Below are positions 17,369-24,715 of a DNA stretch of 41,461 nucleotides, piece after piece (the stretch's first letter is position 1; every line of letters starts with the position of its first letter). The stretch comes from JBBQXY01 sp051004815. GTDB lineage: Bacteria; Chloroflexota; Ktedonobacteria; Ktedonobacterales; Ktedonobacteraceae. A program made the position numbers and the translations under genes. Below the pieces are notes generated by a model, which saw nothing but the letters and a program-made list of their open reading frames with translations, ran no database searches and was not told where the DNA came from. The stretch spans positions 1 through 41,461 of the forward strand of contig JBPCJY010000213.1 of the NCBI GenBank assembly GCA_051004815.1, in the 5' to 3' direction.

Positions 17369-18667
17369 ATGACGAACGCAGCAGTAGTATATGCGACACT
17401 CGACGACTGGATAGCACACGAGGCAATCCCATGCTCGCTCGATTCTTGCCCGGACTTCAACGCCACCGTGGATACGGTGATCGACTCACTTGGTGATGAG
17501 GTAGCATTGCTTGGCTTTGGAGAAGCACTCCATGGAGGAGAAGAGCTGCTTGTTCTTCGCAACCAACTCTTCCAACGTCTTGTCGAAGCCCATGGCTACA
17601 GTGCCATTGCCATTGAGAGCAGTTTTCCTCGGGGACCCATCATCAACGAATACGTGCTTGGCCGAGGTCCGGTATCCTATGAGGCATTGCAGGATATTGG
17701 ATTTAGCCACGGTTTCGGAAAATTCGAAGCGAATCGAGAACTTGTCGAGTGGATGAGGCACTACAATGCTGATCCAGCACACCAGAGGAAACTCCAGTTC
17801 TATGGTTTCGATAGCCCGACCGATATGACCACAGATAGTCCTCGCCAGACACTCCACGTTGCGCTTGATTACCTCAGCTCAGTTGATAGTGGAAGTTCCC
17901 AGGAGTATCGAAATCGCATCGACCCGCTGCTAGGACAGGACTCTGCCTGGGAAAATCCGGCTGCCGCGCTCGACCCGACGCAAGCGATAGGTCGATCACC
18001 GGAGGCAACTGCACTGCGGATCGAGACAGAGGAGCTGATTTCAGAGCTGCGCGTGCGTCGTCCCGAACTGGTCGCAAGGAGCGATGAGCACCGCTATCGA
18101 GAAGCCGTCCATTATGCTGTGGTGGCTCGGCAGCTCTTACACTATCATACAGTGTTAGCGCAAACGTCCGAGAAACGCCAGGAGAGACTGCTCAACATAC
18201 GTGACGCCATGATGGCAGAGAATCTGGCGTACATCGTCTCCCGTGAACAGGGGCGAGGCAACGTCCTGGTTTTTGCCCACAATAGCCATCTTAAGCGTGG
18301 AAAGGTGCAATGGCAATGGGGGAATGAGACGGTGATCTGGTGGCCCGTTGGATCTCATCTTCATGAACTGTTCGGTCGCCGCTATGCCGTCATCGGCTCA
18401 GCCGTAGGCTCCTCGCCAGCCAACGGGATCGGCCAGCCAGAAGTCGGGACGCTTGAGGCGCGGTTCACATCCGCTCCCGGGCCGGTGCGGTTCATTCCCA
18501 CCCATCAAGGGCAAGGGCTTCCTGCAGAGGAAATTGCGGCCCTTCCGATTCGCTCTGGCAGTCAGAAGAACAGGAGCCATGAACCACTGGGCACCCAAAG
18601 CTTCACCGATTTCGATTGGTTTGCTGTCCTGGATACAACGACATACAACGGGTGGGGCCATTTCTAG
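17369..18667 (+). CDS. Erythromycin esterase family protein
   Basis: About 432 residues from the preferred start, matching the EreA/EreB-related family across its length. These enzymes hydrolyse the macrolactone ring of 14-membered macrolides, although many family members have other substrates. Key blocks are LLGFGEALHGGEELLVLRNQ and AIAIESSFPRGPIINEYVLG (His and Glu of the active site). FGFD-like FYGFDSPTD, VFAHNSHLKRG (second His) and a C-terminal FDWFAVLDTTTY follow. Starts at 17333, 17354 and 17369 are possible. 17369 has AAAGG 7 nt upstream. It is the sole cargo of the surrounding transposon, which fits a mobile resistance gene, but macrolide hydrolysis is not proven by sequence. Confidence 0.88.
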   Translation: MTNAAVVYATLDDWIAHEAIPCSLDSCPDFNATVDTVIDSLGDEVALLGFGEALHGGEELLVLRNQLFQRLVEAHGYSAIAIESSFPRGPIINEYVLGRGPVSYEALQDIGFSHGFGKFEANRELVEWMRHYNADPAHQRKLQFYGFDSPTDMTTDSPRQTLHVALDYLSSVDSGSSQEYRNRIDPLLGQDSAWENPAAALDPTQAIGRSPEATALRIETEELISELRVRRPELVARSDEHRYREAVHYAVVARQLLHYHTVLAQTSEKRQERLLNIRDAMMAENLAYIVSREQGRGNVLVFAHNSHLKRGKVQWQWGNETVIWWPVGSHLHELFGRRYAVIGSAVGSSPANGIGQPEVGTLEARFTSAPGPVRFIPTHQGQGLPAEEIAALPIRSGSQKNRSHEPLGTQSFTDFDWFAVLDTTTYNGWGHF

Positions 18668-19173
18668 AAGGCTGAAGCGTGCGTTTCGAGCAATAACGTC
18701 CTCGCCTTTGAGATGCGCGGACGCTGAGTTCTAAAGAGACCATTCCAATGTGAAGGCAAACCAAGAAGTGGAGAGCCTCCGTTTTGGAGTGGTCGCTCCC
18801 TCATCATCCCTTTTGTCTTACTCGCGAAAACTGAAATTGCAGACGTATTGCACCTGGCGGGATTCAACAGGTGGTTCTTTCCGTAGCTCCAGTTGGAGGG
18901 CTAAACGCTGCTTGAAGGAGTGCCTTGCGTGCCATCGGGCAGCAAGGGAAGTTGCACGACCAGCAGGCAATGAGATAGTTTGCGCCTGCGCGTGGGGGGA
19001 TTTGTGCGAATGATGACAAACCATTCGACCTCGCCCGGTTCCCAGAGTTCGGGTTGTGCTGAGAGGTAGGGATGGTGAAAGAGCCGAGGGTTTCCAACGC
19101 GGGCAAGATGCCGCTTTCAGATGTTCGAGCAGTGTTATTCCCCTTCACATGTATCTTACACGGCTTTGGGCCT
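18668..19173. other. Non-coding right inner part of the transposon
   Basis: About 500 bp between the esterase stop and the right terminal repeat. Short open frames exist on both strands, but none resembles a transposase or any family I know, and none has a convincing ribosome site. It may be remnant sequence from the transposon's ancestor. The left inner part (16804-17266) is the same in character. Confidence 0.5.
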
Positions 19174-19235
19174 CTGGATCAATTCTTATCGAACGGAGAC
19201 TTGCATATGTGTCAACACTCATGTGAGTCGGTGTC
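19174..19235. repeat. Right terminal inverted repeat of the transposon
   Basis: Starts CTGGATCAATTCTTATCG and ends ACTCATGTGAGTCGGTGTC, mirroring the left end. The two arms differ by two substitutions and two one-base gaps. Confidence 0.85.
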
Positions 19236-19244
19236 TTTCGTGAT
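19236..19244. repeat. Right copy of the 9-bp target-site duplication
   Basis: TTTCGTGAT, identical to 16731-16739, directly outside the right terminal repeat and about 50 nt before the OsmC gene. Confidence 0.85.
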
Positions 19245-19292
19245 AGTATTACATAAAGAGAGCAGTCTTGAGGAAAGTCGGGGAAAGAGCTT

Positions 19293-19709
19293 ATGGCAGA
19301 GACAATACAAGTACAGGCAACATATGATGCTGCTATGCGTTTCGATATACATTCCAGTGCCGGTCACACCGTGCGGCTCGATGGGGAACATGCCGCGGGA
19401 TATAGCCCTATGGAGATGTTGCTAGCAAGTCTGGCTGGCTGCTCAGGGATGAGCGTGATATCGATTCTGCACAAGAAACAAGAGGCTATCACTCATTACG
19501 AGGTGCATGTTCAAGGGACTCGTGCTGAAACGCATCCATTGGTCTTTGTAGAGATCACCGTCGAGCATCTCATCACAGGCCGCTCCGTGCGCCCTCAATC
19601 GGTTGAACGGGCGATTGAATTGGCGGAGACCCGTTATTGTGGCGTGAGCATCATGCTAAGAAAAGCAACCCGGTTAACCCATACCTATCGCATTCAAGAG
19701 GCCGAATGA
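19293..19709 (+). CDS. OsmC family protein
   Basis: A 138-residue OsmC/Ohr-superfamily protein. These are thiol peroxidases that reduce organic hydroperoxides with a pair of cysteines. Both are present: C50 in LLASLAGCSGMSV and C116 in AETRYCGVSIML. The length and the YSPMEMLLASLAGC block match the small OsmC-like subgroup rather than Ohr proper, and some members of that subgroup have no proven peroxidase activity. A GGGGAAAGAG ribosome site precedes the ATG. The upstream DNA is interrupted 50 nt away by the transposon, so its native promoter may be altered. Confidence 0.9.
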   Translation: MAETIQVQATYDAAMRFDIHSSAGHTVRLDGEHAAGYSPMEMLLASLAGCSGMSVISILHKKQEAITHYEVHVQGTRAETHPLVFVEITVEHLITGRSVRPQSVERAIELAETRYCGVSIMLRKATRLTHTYRIQEAE

Positions 19710-19807
19710 CCATTCCACTAATATGCAGACAATGGTAAACTACGTTGGCTTTCTCCCTCTCTTTTCTGCTATTATCCTAGTAAAGTAGATCGTAGAAGGA
19801 TAGAACT

Positions 19808-20863
19808 ATGTTTGCATCATTCTCTCTGCTGCTTTTAATCCCTATCTTTGCGGTGGGAGCGGCAGCTGTGTGGTTTGCTGGTATCCAACTCTCTAATACT
19901 ACCGATGTCATCGACTCACGCTTTGGGTTCGGACAGGCTCTCGGCGGAATTATTTTCCTAGCGATTGCCACCAACCTTCCCGAAATCGCTATTGTCTGTA
20001 GTGCTGCCCTGACGCACAATGTTGGCATTGCCATTGGAAATATCCTGGGAGGGATCGCGATCCAAACGGTCGTGCTCGTCATCCTGGACGGCTTCGGCTT
20101 GCGTCGTAAGGCCGCGCTCTCCTATGAAGCCACGTCACTGCAACTTGTGCTCGAAGGCGTATTGGTCATCGGCGTCCTCGTAATCTCTATTATGGGAACC
20201 CAACTGCCCAAATCAATCGTGTTCGCACGCCTGGCTCCTGGTGATTTGTTGATAGCTGCTCTCTGGCTCATCGGCCTCTGGTTGATCAATAAGGCACGCA
20301 CGGACCTGCCATGGCAAGAAAAAGGGCGTGCTCCTAATACCTCGCACCCTCAGCAAAGCAGCGGCCAGAAAAAGAGAGAAAAATGGAGTACGACGCGTGT
20401 CCTGCTGACCTTTGCTGTTGCCGCACTGGTCACATTAGCCGCGGGTGTTCTCCTTGAAGAGAGTGGCAACGCTATCGCCAGTCATATTGGCTTGAGCGGC
20501 GTCCTCTTCGGTTCAACCGTTTTGGCGGCAGCCACGTCACTCCCAGAGCTTTCAACGGGGCTGGCCTCTGTCAAAAACGGCGACTATGCCCTTGCGTTCA
20601 GCGATATCTTTGGCGGCAACGCTTTTTTACCTGTCCTCTTTTTGCCTGCAACGATCCTCTCAGGACAATCAGCACTCCCACAAGCCAAAAACTCCGACAT
20701 CTACCTTGCCAGCTTAGGTGTGCTTCTGACAGCAGTGTATATCTACGGTCTAATTTTCCGCCCCAAACGCCAAATCCTCTTCCTGGGCATCGACTCGATA
20801 GTGGTACTTGTGATGTATATTGTGGGCGTCGTTGGATTGTTCGCCATTTCGGGAGGTAAATAG
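19808..20863 (+). CDS. Sodium/calcium exchanger family membrane protein
   Basis: A 351-residue cation/Ca2+ exchanger of the CaCA superfamily with about ten hydrophobic helices. The two inverted alpha-repeats that form the ion path are clear. The first is IFLAIATNLPEIAIVCSA...GIAIGNILGGIA. The second is STVLAAATSLPELSTGLAS...AFSDIFGGNAF. They carry the conserved glutamates in LPE. The second repeat has SDIFGGN instead of the more common GNxxGSN. A polar loop of about 40 residues rich in Gln, Ser and Lys separates the two halves on the cytoplasmic side. It probably exports Ca2+ against Na+ or H+, but the counter-ion is not predictable. Monocistronic by spacing. Confidence 0.88.
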   Translation: MFASFSLLLLIPIFAVGAAAVWFAGIQLSNTTDVIDSRFGFGQALGGIIFLAIATNLPEIAIVCSAALTHNVGIAIGNILGGIAIQTVVLVILDGFGLRRKAALSYEATSLQLVLEGVLVIGVLVISIMGTQLPKSIVFARLAPGDLLIAALWLIGLWLINKARTDLPWQEKGRAPNTSHPQQSSGQKKREKWSTTRVLLTFAVAALVTLAAGVLLEESGNAIASHIGLSGVLFGSTVLAAATSLPELSTGLASVKNGDYALAFSDIFGGNAFLPVLFLPATILSGQSALPQAKNSDIYLASLGVLLTAVYIYGLIFRPKRQILFLGIDSIVVLVMYIVGVVGLFAISGGK

Positions 20864-20895
20864 ACGCTCATAGGAGCGACTGCTTTGATCTATTT
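20858..20895 (+). terminator. Possible stem-loop after the cation exchanger
   Basis: AAATAGA (20858-20864) pairs with TCTATTT (20889-20895), with an inner CGCTC-ATAG-GAGCG hairpin. Only a weak U-rich stretch follows. It may end transcription or stabilise the mRNA. Confidence 0.3.
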
Positions 20896-21013
20896 GCTCT
20901 CCCCTCTGATGAGCATGTCTTTTGTTTTGCTGCTGTAGTGCATATGGAGTAAGACATGTCCTCTTTATTTTAACAATATTCACCAAACAATTAGAAATTA
21001 TTGCCAAATTATA

Positions 21014-21058
21014 TTGACTTTTTGTAATTGGCATGGTATTATTACCATATCGTTAACG
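21014..21058 (+). promoter_or_regulatory. Strong promoter with overlapping operator-like palindromes
   Basis: TTGACT (21014-21019) and TATTAT (21037-21042) are separated by 17 nt, near-consensus. ATGGTA-TTAT-TACCAT (21033-21048) is an inverted repeat that covers the -10 box. A second palindrome, CGTTAACG (21051-21058), lies at the expected start of transcription. A repressor bound here would block RNA polymerase. The first gene of the operon encodes a helix-turn-helix-like protein, so self-regulation is plausible but unproven. Confidence 0.65.
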
Positions 21059-21111
21059 AAAAACATCAATGAGATAACAAAAAATGAACCTACCTTTAAA
21101 GGAGTATCTGA

Positions 21112-21471
21112 ATGCACCCGTTGATTACGAAAGACCCTGTCTCCGGTGGCGAGCTCATAGTCACTCGTTTGGAATGTCCCGATAGTGGCATTGTCATTGA
21201 AGGCCAATTCAGCCTGGGATGGATTAGCCGTTTGAACCGCGAACAACTCGACTTTGTTGAGCTGCTAGTGAAGTATCGTGGCAATATCCAAAAATTGGCG
21301 GTGGAACTGGACGTTGCCTATAATACTGCACGTAGCCGCCTGGATGAAATTGTGACCGCGCTGGGTGGAACTCCTGAGAGCGATGGTCGCATTGATCGCC
21401 GTTCCATTCTTGACCGCCTGGCTTCTAAAGAGATCAGCGTTGAAGATGCCATGCGTTTGATGAAAGGGTAA
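21112..21471 (+). CDS. DUF2089-like regulatory protein
   Basis: A 119-residue protein of the DUF2089 type. A small N-terminal beta-rich domain (LIVTRLECPDSGIVIEGQF) lacks most zinc cysteines of classical members, keeping only one. A helix-turn-helix-like block follows: FVELLVKYRGNIQKLAVELDVAYNTARSRLDEIV. The C-terminus, RSILDRLASKEISVEDAMRLM, is a short two-helix module that recurs in the next two proteins. AAAGGAG precedes the ATG. It probably binds DNA and may regulate its own operon through the palindromes in the promoter. The next gene starts after 4 nt. Confidence 0.75.
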   Translation: MHPLITKDPVSGGELIVTRLECPDSGIVIEGQFSLGWISRLNREQLDFVELLVKYRGNIQKLAVELDVAYNTARSRLDEIVTALGGTPESDGRIDRRSILDRLASKEISVEDAMRLMKG

Positions 21472-21475
21472 TCCT

Positions 21476-21844
21476 ATGGCTGCCTCAATTGATGAGCGCA
21501 ACCGAATTCTGCACATGGTCGAGACGGGCAAAGTGACTGCCGCACAGGCTGCGCAATTGTTGGATATGCTGGCCGTAGAGCAGCCCCATTCCGACGAACG
21601 TTCCCAAAAACGAATGGTGCGTGTGCGCGTGACGAACTTGACGAATAATCGGCAAAAAGCCAATGTCGTCATTCCAGTAAGCTTGATACATGTGGGGCTG
21701 CGCCTTGCAACGCGCCTGCTCCCGCAAGTGAGCGGCAGTGCATTAGAAGACCTGTTGCGTGCTATCGCGAGTGGTGTCACCGGACGCTTACTGGATTTAC
21801 AGGACCTGGAAGAGGGCGAGCGAGTAGAAATTTATACTGAATAG
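21476..21844 (+). CDS. Small protein with N-terminal SHOCT-like helical module
   Basis: A 122-residue protein of no named family. The first 30 residues (RNRILHMVETGKVTAAQAAQLLDML) are the same two-helix module found at the C-termini of its two neighbours. It resembles the SHOCT-like segment of YvlB/LiaX-type proteins. The rest has a basic stretch (QKRMVRVRVTNL), a hydrophobic patch and an acidic C-terminus (DLEEGERVEIYTE). No signal peptide or membrane helix. It lies 4 nt after the DUF2089 gene and 17 nt before the third gene, so all three are one transcript. A role as an adaptor that pairs with the other two through the shared module is inference. Confidence 0.7.
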   Translation: MAASIDERNRILHMVETGKVTAAQAAQLLDMLAVEQPHSDERSQKRMVRVRVTNLTNNRQKANVVIPVSLIHVGLRLATRLLPQVSGSALEDLLRAIASGVTGRLLDLQDLEEGERVEIYTE

Positions 21845-21861
21845 TTTCAATGGAGGATTTC

Positions 21862-23679
21862 ATGGCCCAACAAACATTTACCGTCGGGAATGCGCCGCGT
21901 GTCAATATTACGCAGATTCATGGCGATCTGAAGGTGCGCGTCTGGCGCGAACGCACAATCAGTGTAGAAACGAACGGCAGCGTGGCGGATCTCCAGCAGG
22001 AAGGGAATGTGCTCACCATTCTTGATTGTGACGATGATCTGGCTTTGATCGTACCCGACGATACCGCCATCAAGGCCACCAGTGTGCAAGGCGATGCACT
22101 GGTCGAAGGAGTACGGCGCGTTGCTTTAGACAATGTGGCGGGCGATGTCATATTGAAGAACATCGCCGGGGATGCAGGTTTGGAGAATATCGGCGAAGCG
22201 ATCGAATTAACCAACCTGGGCGGTGATCTGGTGGTGATGAATACCCCTGTCTTACGCGTGCGTCATAGTGTCGGCGGGGATGCGCAAGTCAAAAATGTCG
22301 GCGTAATAGAGATCGAGACCATCGGTGGCGATTTATCGTTGGAACAGGCTGAGACCGTTGTGGTAAGCACCGTCGGCGGAGATATCAGTGTGCGTGGCGT
22401 GCAGGCCGCGCTGCGCTGCGGCGTCGTGGGTGGTGATGGCAGCGTGCAGGGCAGTTCCAATACAGAGGTCATGCTTGGCACCATCGGTGGAGACTTGAAC
22501 GTCAGCGGTGCTGCGAACCTACAAGCTGGCAACGTGGGTGGCGACTGTACTGTACGCGGCGTGGAGGGTGATGTCGAGTTGGGTAGTGTTGGCGGCGATA
22601 TGAACCTTGATCGCGCCGGTGGGAAACTACAGGTTGGGCGTGTCGCGGGCGATGCTTCGCTCAAGGATTTACAGGACGGAGTAGAGGTTGGTGGTATTGG
22701 TGGAGACCTCGTCTTGCATTCAATGTTCTCGGCTGATACGCTTGCACGTTTGAATGTCGGTGGCGATGCTGTGGTGGTTGTGCCGGATAATGCGAGCCTC
22801 AGTATTGTCGCACGAGTCGGTGGCGATATCAGTGGACGTTCTATCGTCGCCAGCAGGAGTGGAAAAATGATCAACCTCGTGTATGGTAGCGGCACAGCGC
22901 ACCTCGAACTGACTGTTGGTGGCGACCTGGCCTTGAAAGGCACGGGCAATCCACGCAGTTCCAGCAATGCGAGCGAAACTGGCGGATCATGGAACGATTT
23001 TGGACATGATATGTCTAATCTGGGACGTGAACTCAGCAAGCTCGGTCAGGATTTGAGCCGCGAAATTGCCTCGGCCTTTAGCGAGGCTGGCTGGTCCAGT
23101 GGTGCCGGTATCGCGGAAGAGATTGCTCGTAAAGCGGAAGCGCAGGCTCGTCGTGCGCAACGCCAGGCCGAGCGGCAAGCGCACAAGTCTCATGAGCAGG
23201 CATCGCGCATCAACATTCGTTTCAATGATCGCGAATGGCGGCTCGATCCGGAGCGATTAGAGCGCATTCGTGAGCAGGCCCGCCGCGCTACCGCCGAGGG
23301 TGTATCGGGCGCGTTTGAAGCGGTCGAGCGAGCGATGAGCAATCTGCGCGTACCAACGCCTCCCAAGCCGCCAGTTGCACCGGTACCTCCAGTCCCGCCA
23401 GTTGCCCCAGTTAAACCTGTATCGCCTGTCGCTCCAGTCGAACCTGTATCACCAGTGTCTCCTGTAGAGGAACTGGAGGATATAGAGGATGTGGAGGATA
23501 TAGAGGACTTAGAGGATGTAGAAGGAAAATCCTCAAATAGGAACAATGTCAGTACAGAAACACCTCCTGCCGCTTCCTATGATATTGACCAGGAGCGCGA
23601 AGCCATCCTCCGCATGATTGCCGAAGGGCGCGTCACTCCTGAAGAAGGCGATCTACTGTTAGAGGCCTTGGGTAGCTAG
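21862..23679 (+). CDS. GGD-repeat beta-solenoid protein (DUF4097/LiaX-like) with C-terminal helical module
   Basis: A 605-residue protein from the ATG at 21862, which has GGAGG 5 nt upstream (the frame opens at 21850). Residues about 1-370 are some 15 repeats of about 20 residues centred on [VIL][GA]GD, which should form a right-handed beta-solenoid of the DUF4097 type. An Ala/Arg/Gln-rich helical segment follows (EEIARKAEAQARRAQRQAE). Next come a Pro/Val repeat (PVAPVPPVPPVAPV) and an acidic repeat (EDIEDVEDIEDLEDVE). It ends in EREAILRMIAEGRVTPEEGDLLLEAL, the module shared with both upstream proteins. No signal peptide. LiaX and YvlB relatives act in cell-envelope stress, so a similar role is plausible. 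Confidence 0.8.
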   Translation: MAQQTFTVGNAPRVNITQIHGDLKVRVWRERTISVETNGSVADLQQEGNVLTILDCDDDLALIVPDDTAIKATSVQGDALVEGVRRVALDNVAGDVILKNIAGDAGLENIGEAIELTNLGGDLVVMNTPVLRVRHSVGGDAQVKNVGVIEIETIGGDLSLEQAETVVVSTVGGDISVRGVQAALRCGVVGGDGSVQGSSNTEVMLGTIGGDLNVSGAANLQAGNVGGDCTVRGVEGDVELGSVGGDMNLDRAGGKLQVGRVAGDASLKDLQDGVEVGGIGGDLVLHSMFSADTLARLNVGGDAVVVVPDNASLSIVARVGGDISGRSIVASRSGKMINLVYGSGTAHLELTVGGDLALKGTGNPRSSSNASETGGSWNDFGHDMSNLGRELSKLGQDLSREIASAFSEAGWSSGAGIAEEIARKAEAQARRAQRQAERQAHKSHEQASRINIRFNDREWRLDPERLERIREQARRATAEGVSGAFEAVERAMSNLRVPTPPKPPVAPVPPVPPVAPVKPVSPVAPVEPVSPVSPVEELEDIEDVEDIEDLEDVEGKSSNRNNVSTETPPAASYDIDQEREAILRMIAEGRVTPEEGDLLLEALGS

Positions 23680-23686
23680 CTAGCTC

Positions 23687-23735
23687 GAAGTCACACGCCA
23701 CAAACACATGATAGGTTTCCTATCCGTGTGACTTC
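23687..23735 (+). terminator. Nested hairpin after the DUF2089 operon
   Basis: GAAGTCACACG (23687-23697) pairs with CGTGTGACTTC (23725-23735), and GATAGG-TTT-CCTATC nests inside. TCCTT follows. It lies 7 nt after the stop codon and probably ends or protects the operon mRNA. Confidence 0.5.
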
Positions 23736-23741
23736 TCCTTA

Positions 23742-23791
23742 CACTGTCCCCACTCGTATTCCTGCTTATCAGCAATACGAGTGGGACAGTG
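23742..23791 (+). terminator. Second strong hairpin after the DUF2089 operon
   Basis: CACTGT-CC(C)-CACTCGTATT (23742-23760) pairs with AATACGAGTG-GG-ACAGTG (23774-23791), about 18 bp with one bulged C and a 13-nt loop. No U-tract follows. The rest of this 358-base gene-free gap (to 24037) contains CACATCCCAGTTG/CACATCCTAGTTG direct repeats and the tandem repeat listed next. Confidence 0.45.
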
Positions 23792-23968
23792 CAATACTGT
23801 CAGAGGAAAGCTTCAGACCTCTTGCTGTGACGTACATCACATCCCAGTTGTGCCATAGTTCACATCCTAGTTGCTAGCAATAGCAATATACTCATTCCAG
23901 GTAGAGCAGCATATCCTTCTCTCTTCGATGGTATCACTTGTATGCAGTACCATTTCTACGCAGTGCAT

Positions 23969-24055
23969 TGACCTATTGAAACAATTGCTATGACCTATCG
24001 AAACAATTATGTATGAGCAATCTCAAAAAAGGAAAGAATGAGTATGAGCAATCTC
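23969..24055 (+). repeat. Short tandem and direct repeats before the GerMN gene
   Basis: TGACCTATTGAAACAATT (23969-23986) is repeated with one mismatch at 23991-24008, a 22-bp period. A second exact 14-bp repeat, GTATGAGCAATCTC, lies at 24011-24024 and 24042-24055. The second copy holds the start codon region of the downstream gene, while the first ATG (24013) is out of frame. Confidence 0.55.
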
Positions 24056-24682
24056 CAGGACACCCCTACACGTTCGCCTTCACGTCGGCTTCGCTTCCTG
24101 CTTCTCGTAGTGCTCTGTACCTTCGCGCTATTCGCCTTTGTGTTCAGCCTGTATAGTGGCAATCTGCCTTCTCGCGCCAATGCGGCTTCGAGTGCGCATG
24201 CCTCCACAGCCTTGACCGCCAATAGCTATCCCGTGAAGGTTTTCTTCTCTCAGTCTCCTGCGTCATTCAACAATTCCTCCGCCGTCTATCCAGTTGATCG
24301 CACGTCGCCCACCATCGCTGTGGGAACCTTCTCCCTCCAACTTCTAATAGCAGGACCGACCCTCTCCGAACAACAAGCTGGCTACTTCACAGAGCTTAAT
24401 ACAATGCTCAGTGGCCCATCGAATTGCACAGGCTCCTTGCCCGTTGGCGGCCCCGACTTCATCCTCACATTGAACAAGAAAGGACCAAAGCCGGAAACCG
24501 GGACAGCAACCGTGCAATTCTGTCGCAGCACCACCTCCGCGGGCATTGGTGCCGATGCACGCGTTACCGCGGAAATTGATGCGACACTCAAACAGTTTCC
24601 AAACATCAAGAAAGTGGTGATCCTCACAAAGGACGGGCACTGCTTCGGTGATGAGTCCGGCAACGACCTCTGCTTGCGCTAA
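24038..24682 (+). CDS. Secreted or membrane-anchored protein with GerMN-like domain
   Basis: A 214-residue protein. Basic N-terminus, then one hydrophobic helix (FLLLVVLCTFALFAFVFSLY, residues about 24-43) and an Ala-rich segment that could be a signal-peptidase site (RANAASSA). The domain from residue 65 fits the GerMN fold: VKVFFS, a VYPVDRT segment, AVGTFSLQLLIAGPT, then FILTLNKKG and a C-terminal IDATLKQFPNIKKVVILTKDG. GerMN domains occur in spore-germination and sporulation proteins and in lipoproteins, with no known enzymatic role. Two cysteine pairs could form disulfides outside the cell. The start may be ATG 24038 or 24044, both served by AAGGAAAG. Confidence 0.7.
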   Translation: MSMSNLQDTPTRSPSRRLRFLLLVVLCTFALFAFVFSLYSGNLPSRANAASSAHASTALTANSYPVKVFFSQSPASFNNSSAVYPVDRTSPTIAVGTFSLQLLIAGPTLSEQQAGYFTELNTMLSGPSNCTGSLPVGGPDFILTLNKKGPKPETGTATVQFCRSTTSAGIGADARVTAEIDATLKQFPNIKKVVILTKDGHCFGDESGNDLCLR

Positions 24683-24715
24683 CCTAAAGGAAAACTTGTC
24701 GCTGTTCTGTTGATA

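Larger units (their letters stand above)
16740..19235. mobile_element. Non-autonomous transposon carrying an erythromycin-esterase-family gene
   Basis: The 2,496-bp unit is bounded by terminal inverted repeats of 64 and 62 bp (about 60 matching positions) whose outermost bases are GACACC...GGTGTC. A perfect 9-bp direct repeat, TTTCGTGAT, flanks it on both sides. These are the marks of a DDE-type transposition event. The only recognisable gene is the esterase at 17369-18667. The 565 bp on its left and 506 bp on its right contain no recognisable transposase, so movement would need a transposase in trans. Several DDE families make 9-bp duplications (for example IS10, IS50 and IS903), so the family is not assigned. 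The intact duplication suggests a fairly recent insertion. Confidence 0.85.

Noticed and set aside
18864..19148. 94-codon minus-strand frame inside the transposon considered as a transposase remnant
   Set aside because: No DDE or HUH motif or familiar transposase block could be seen, so calling it a transposase would be a guess.
22263..23039. 258-codon minus-strand open frame rich in Ser and Pro
   Set aside because: It is the complement of the GGD repeats. The regular Pro-Pro-Thr pattern comes from the GGTGGCGAT-type repeat DNA.
23339..23525. Short tandem repeats considered as a CRISPR-like array
   Set aside because: The periodicity is that of PV and ED codons in an open reading frame. There are no spacers of unique sequence.
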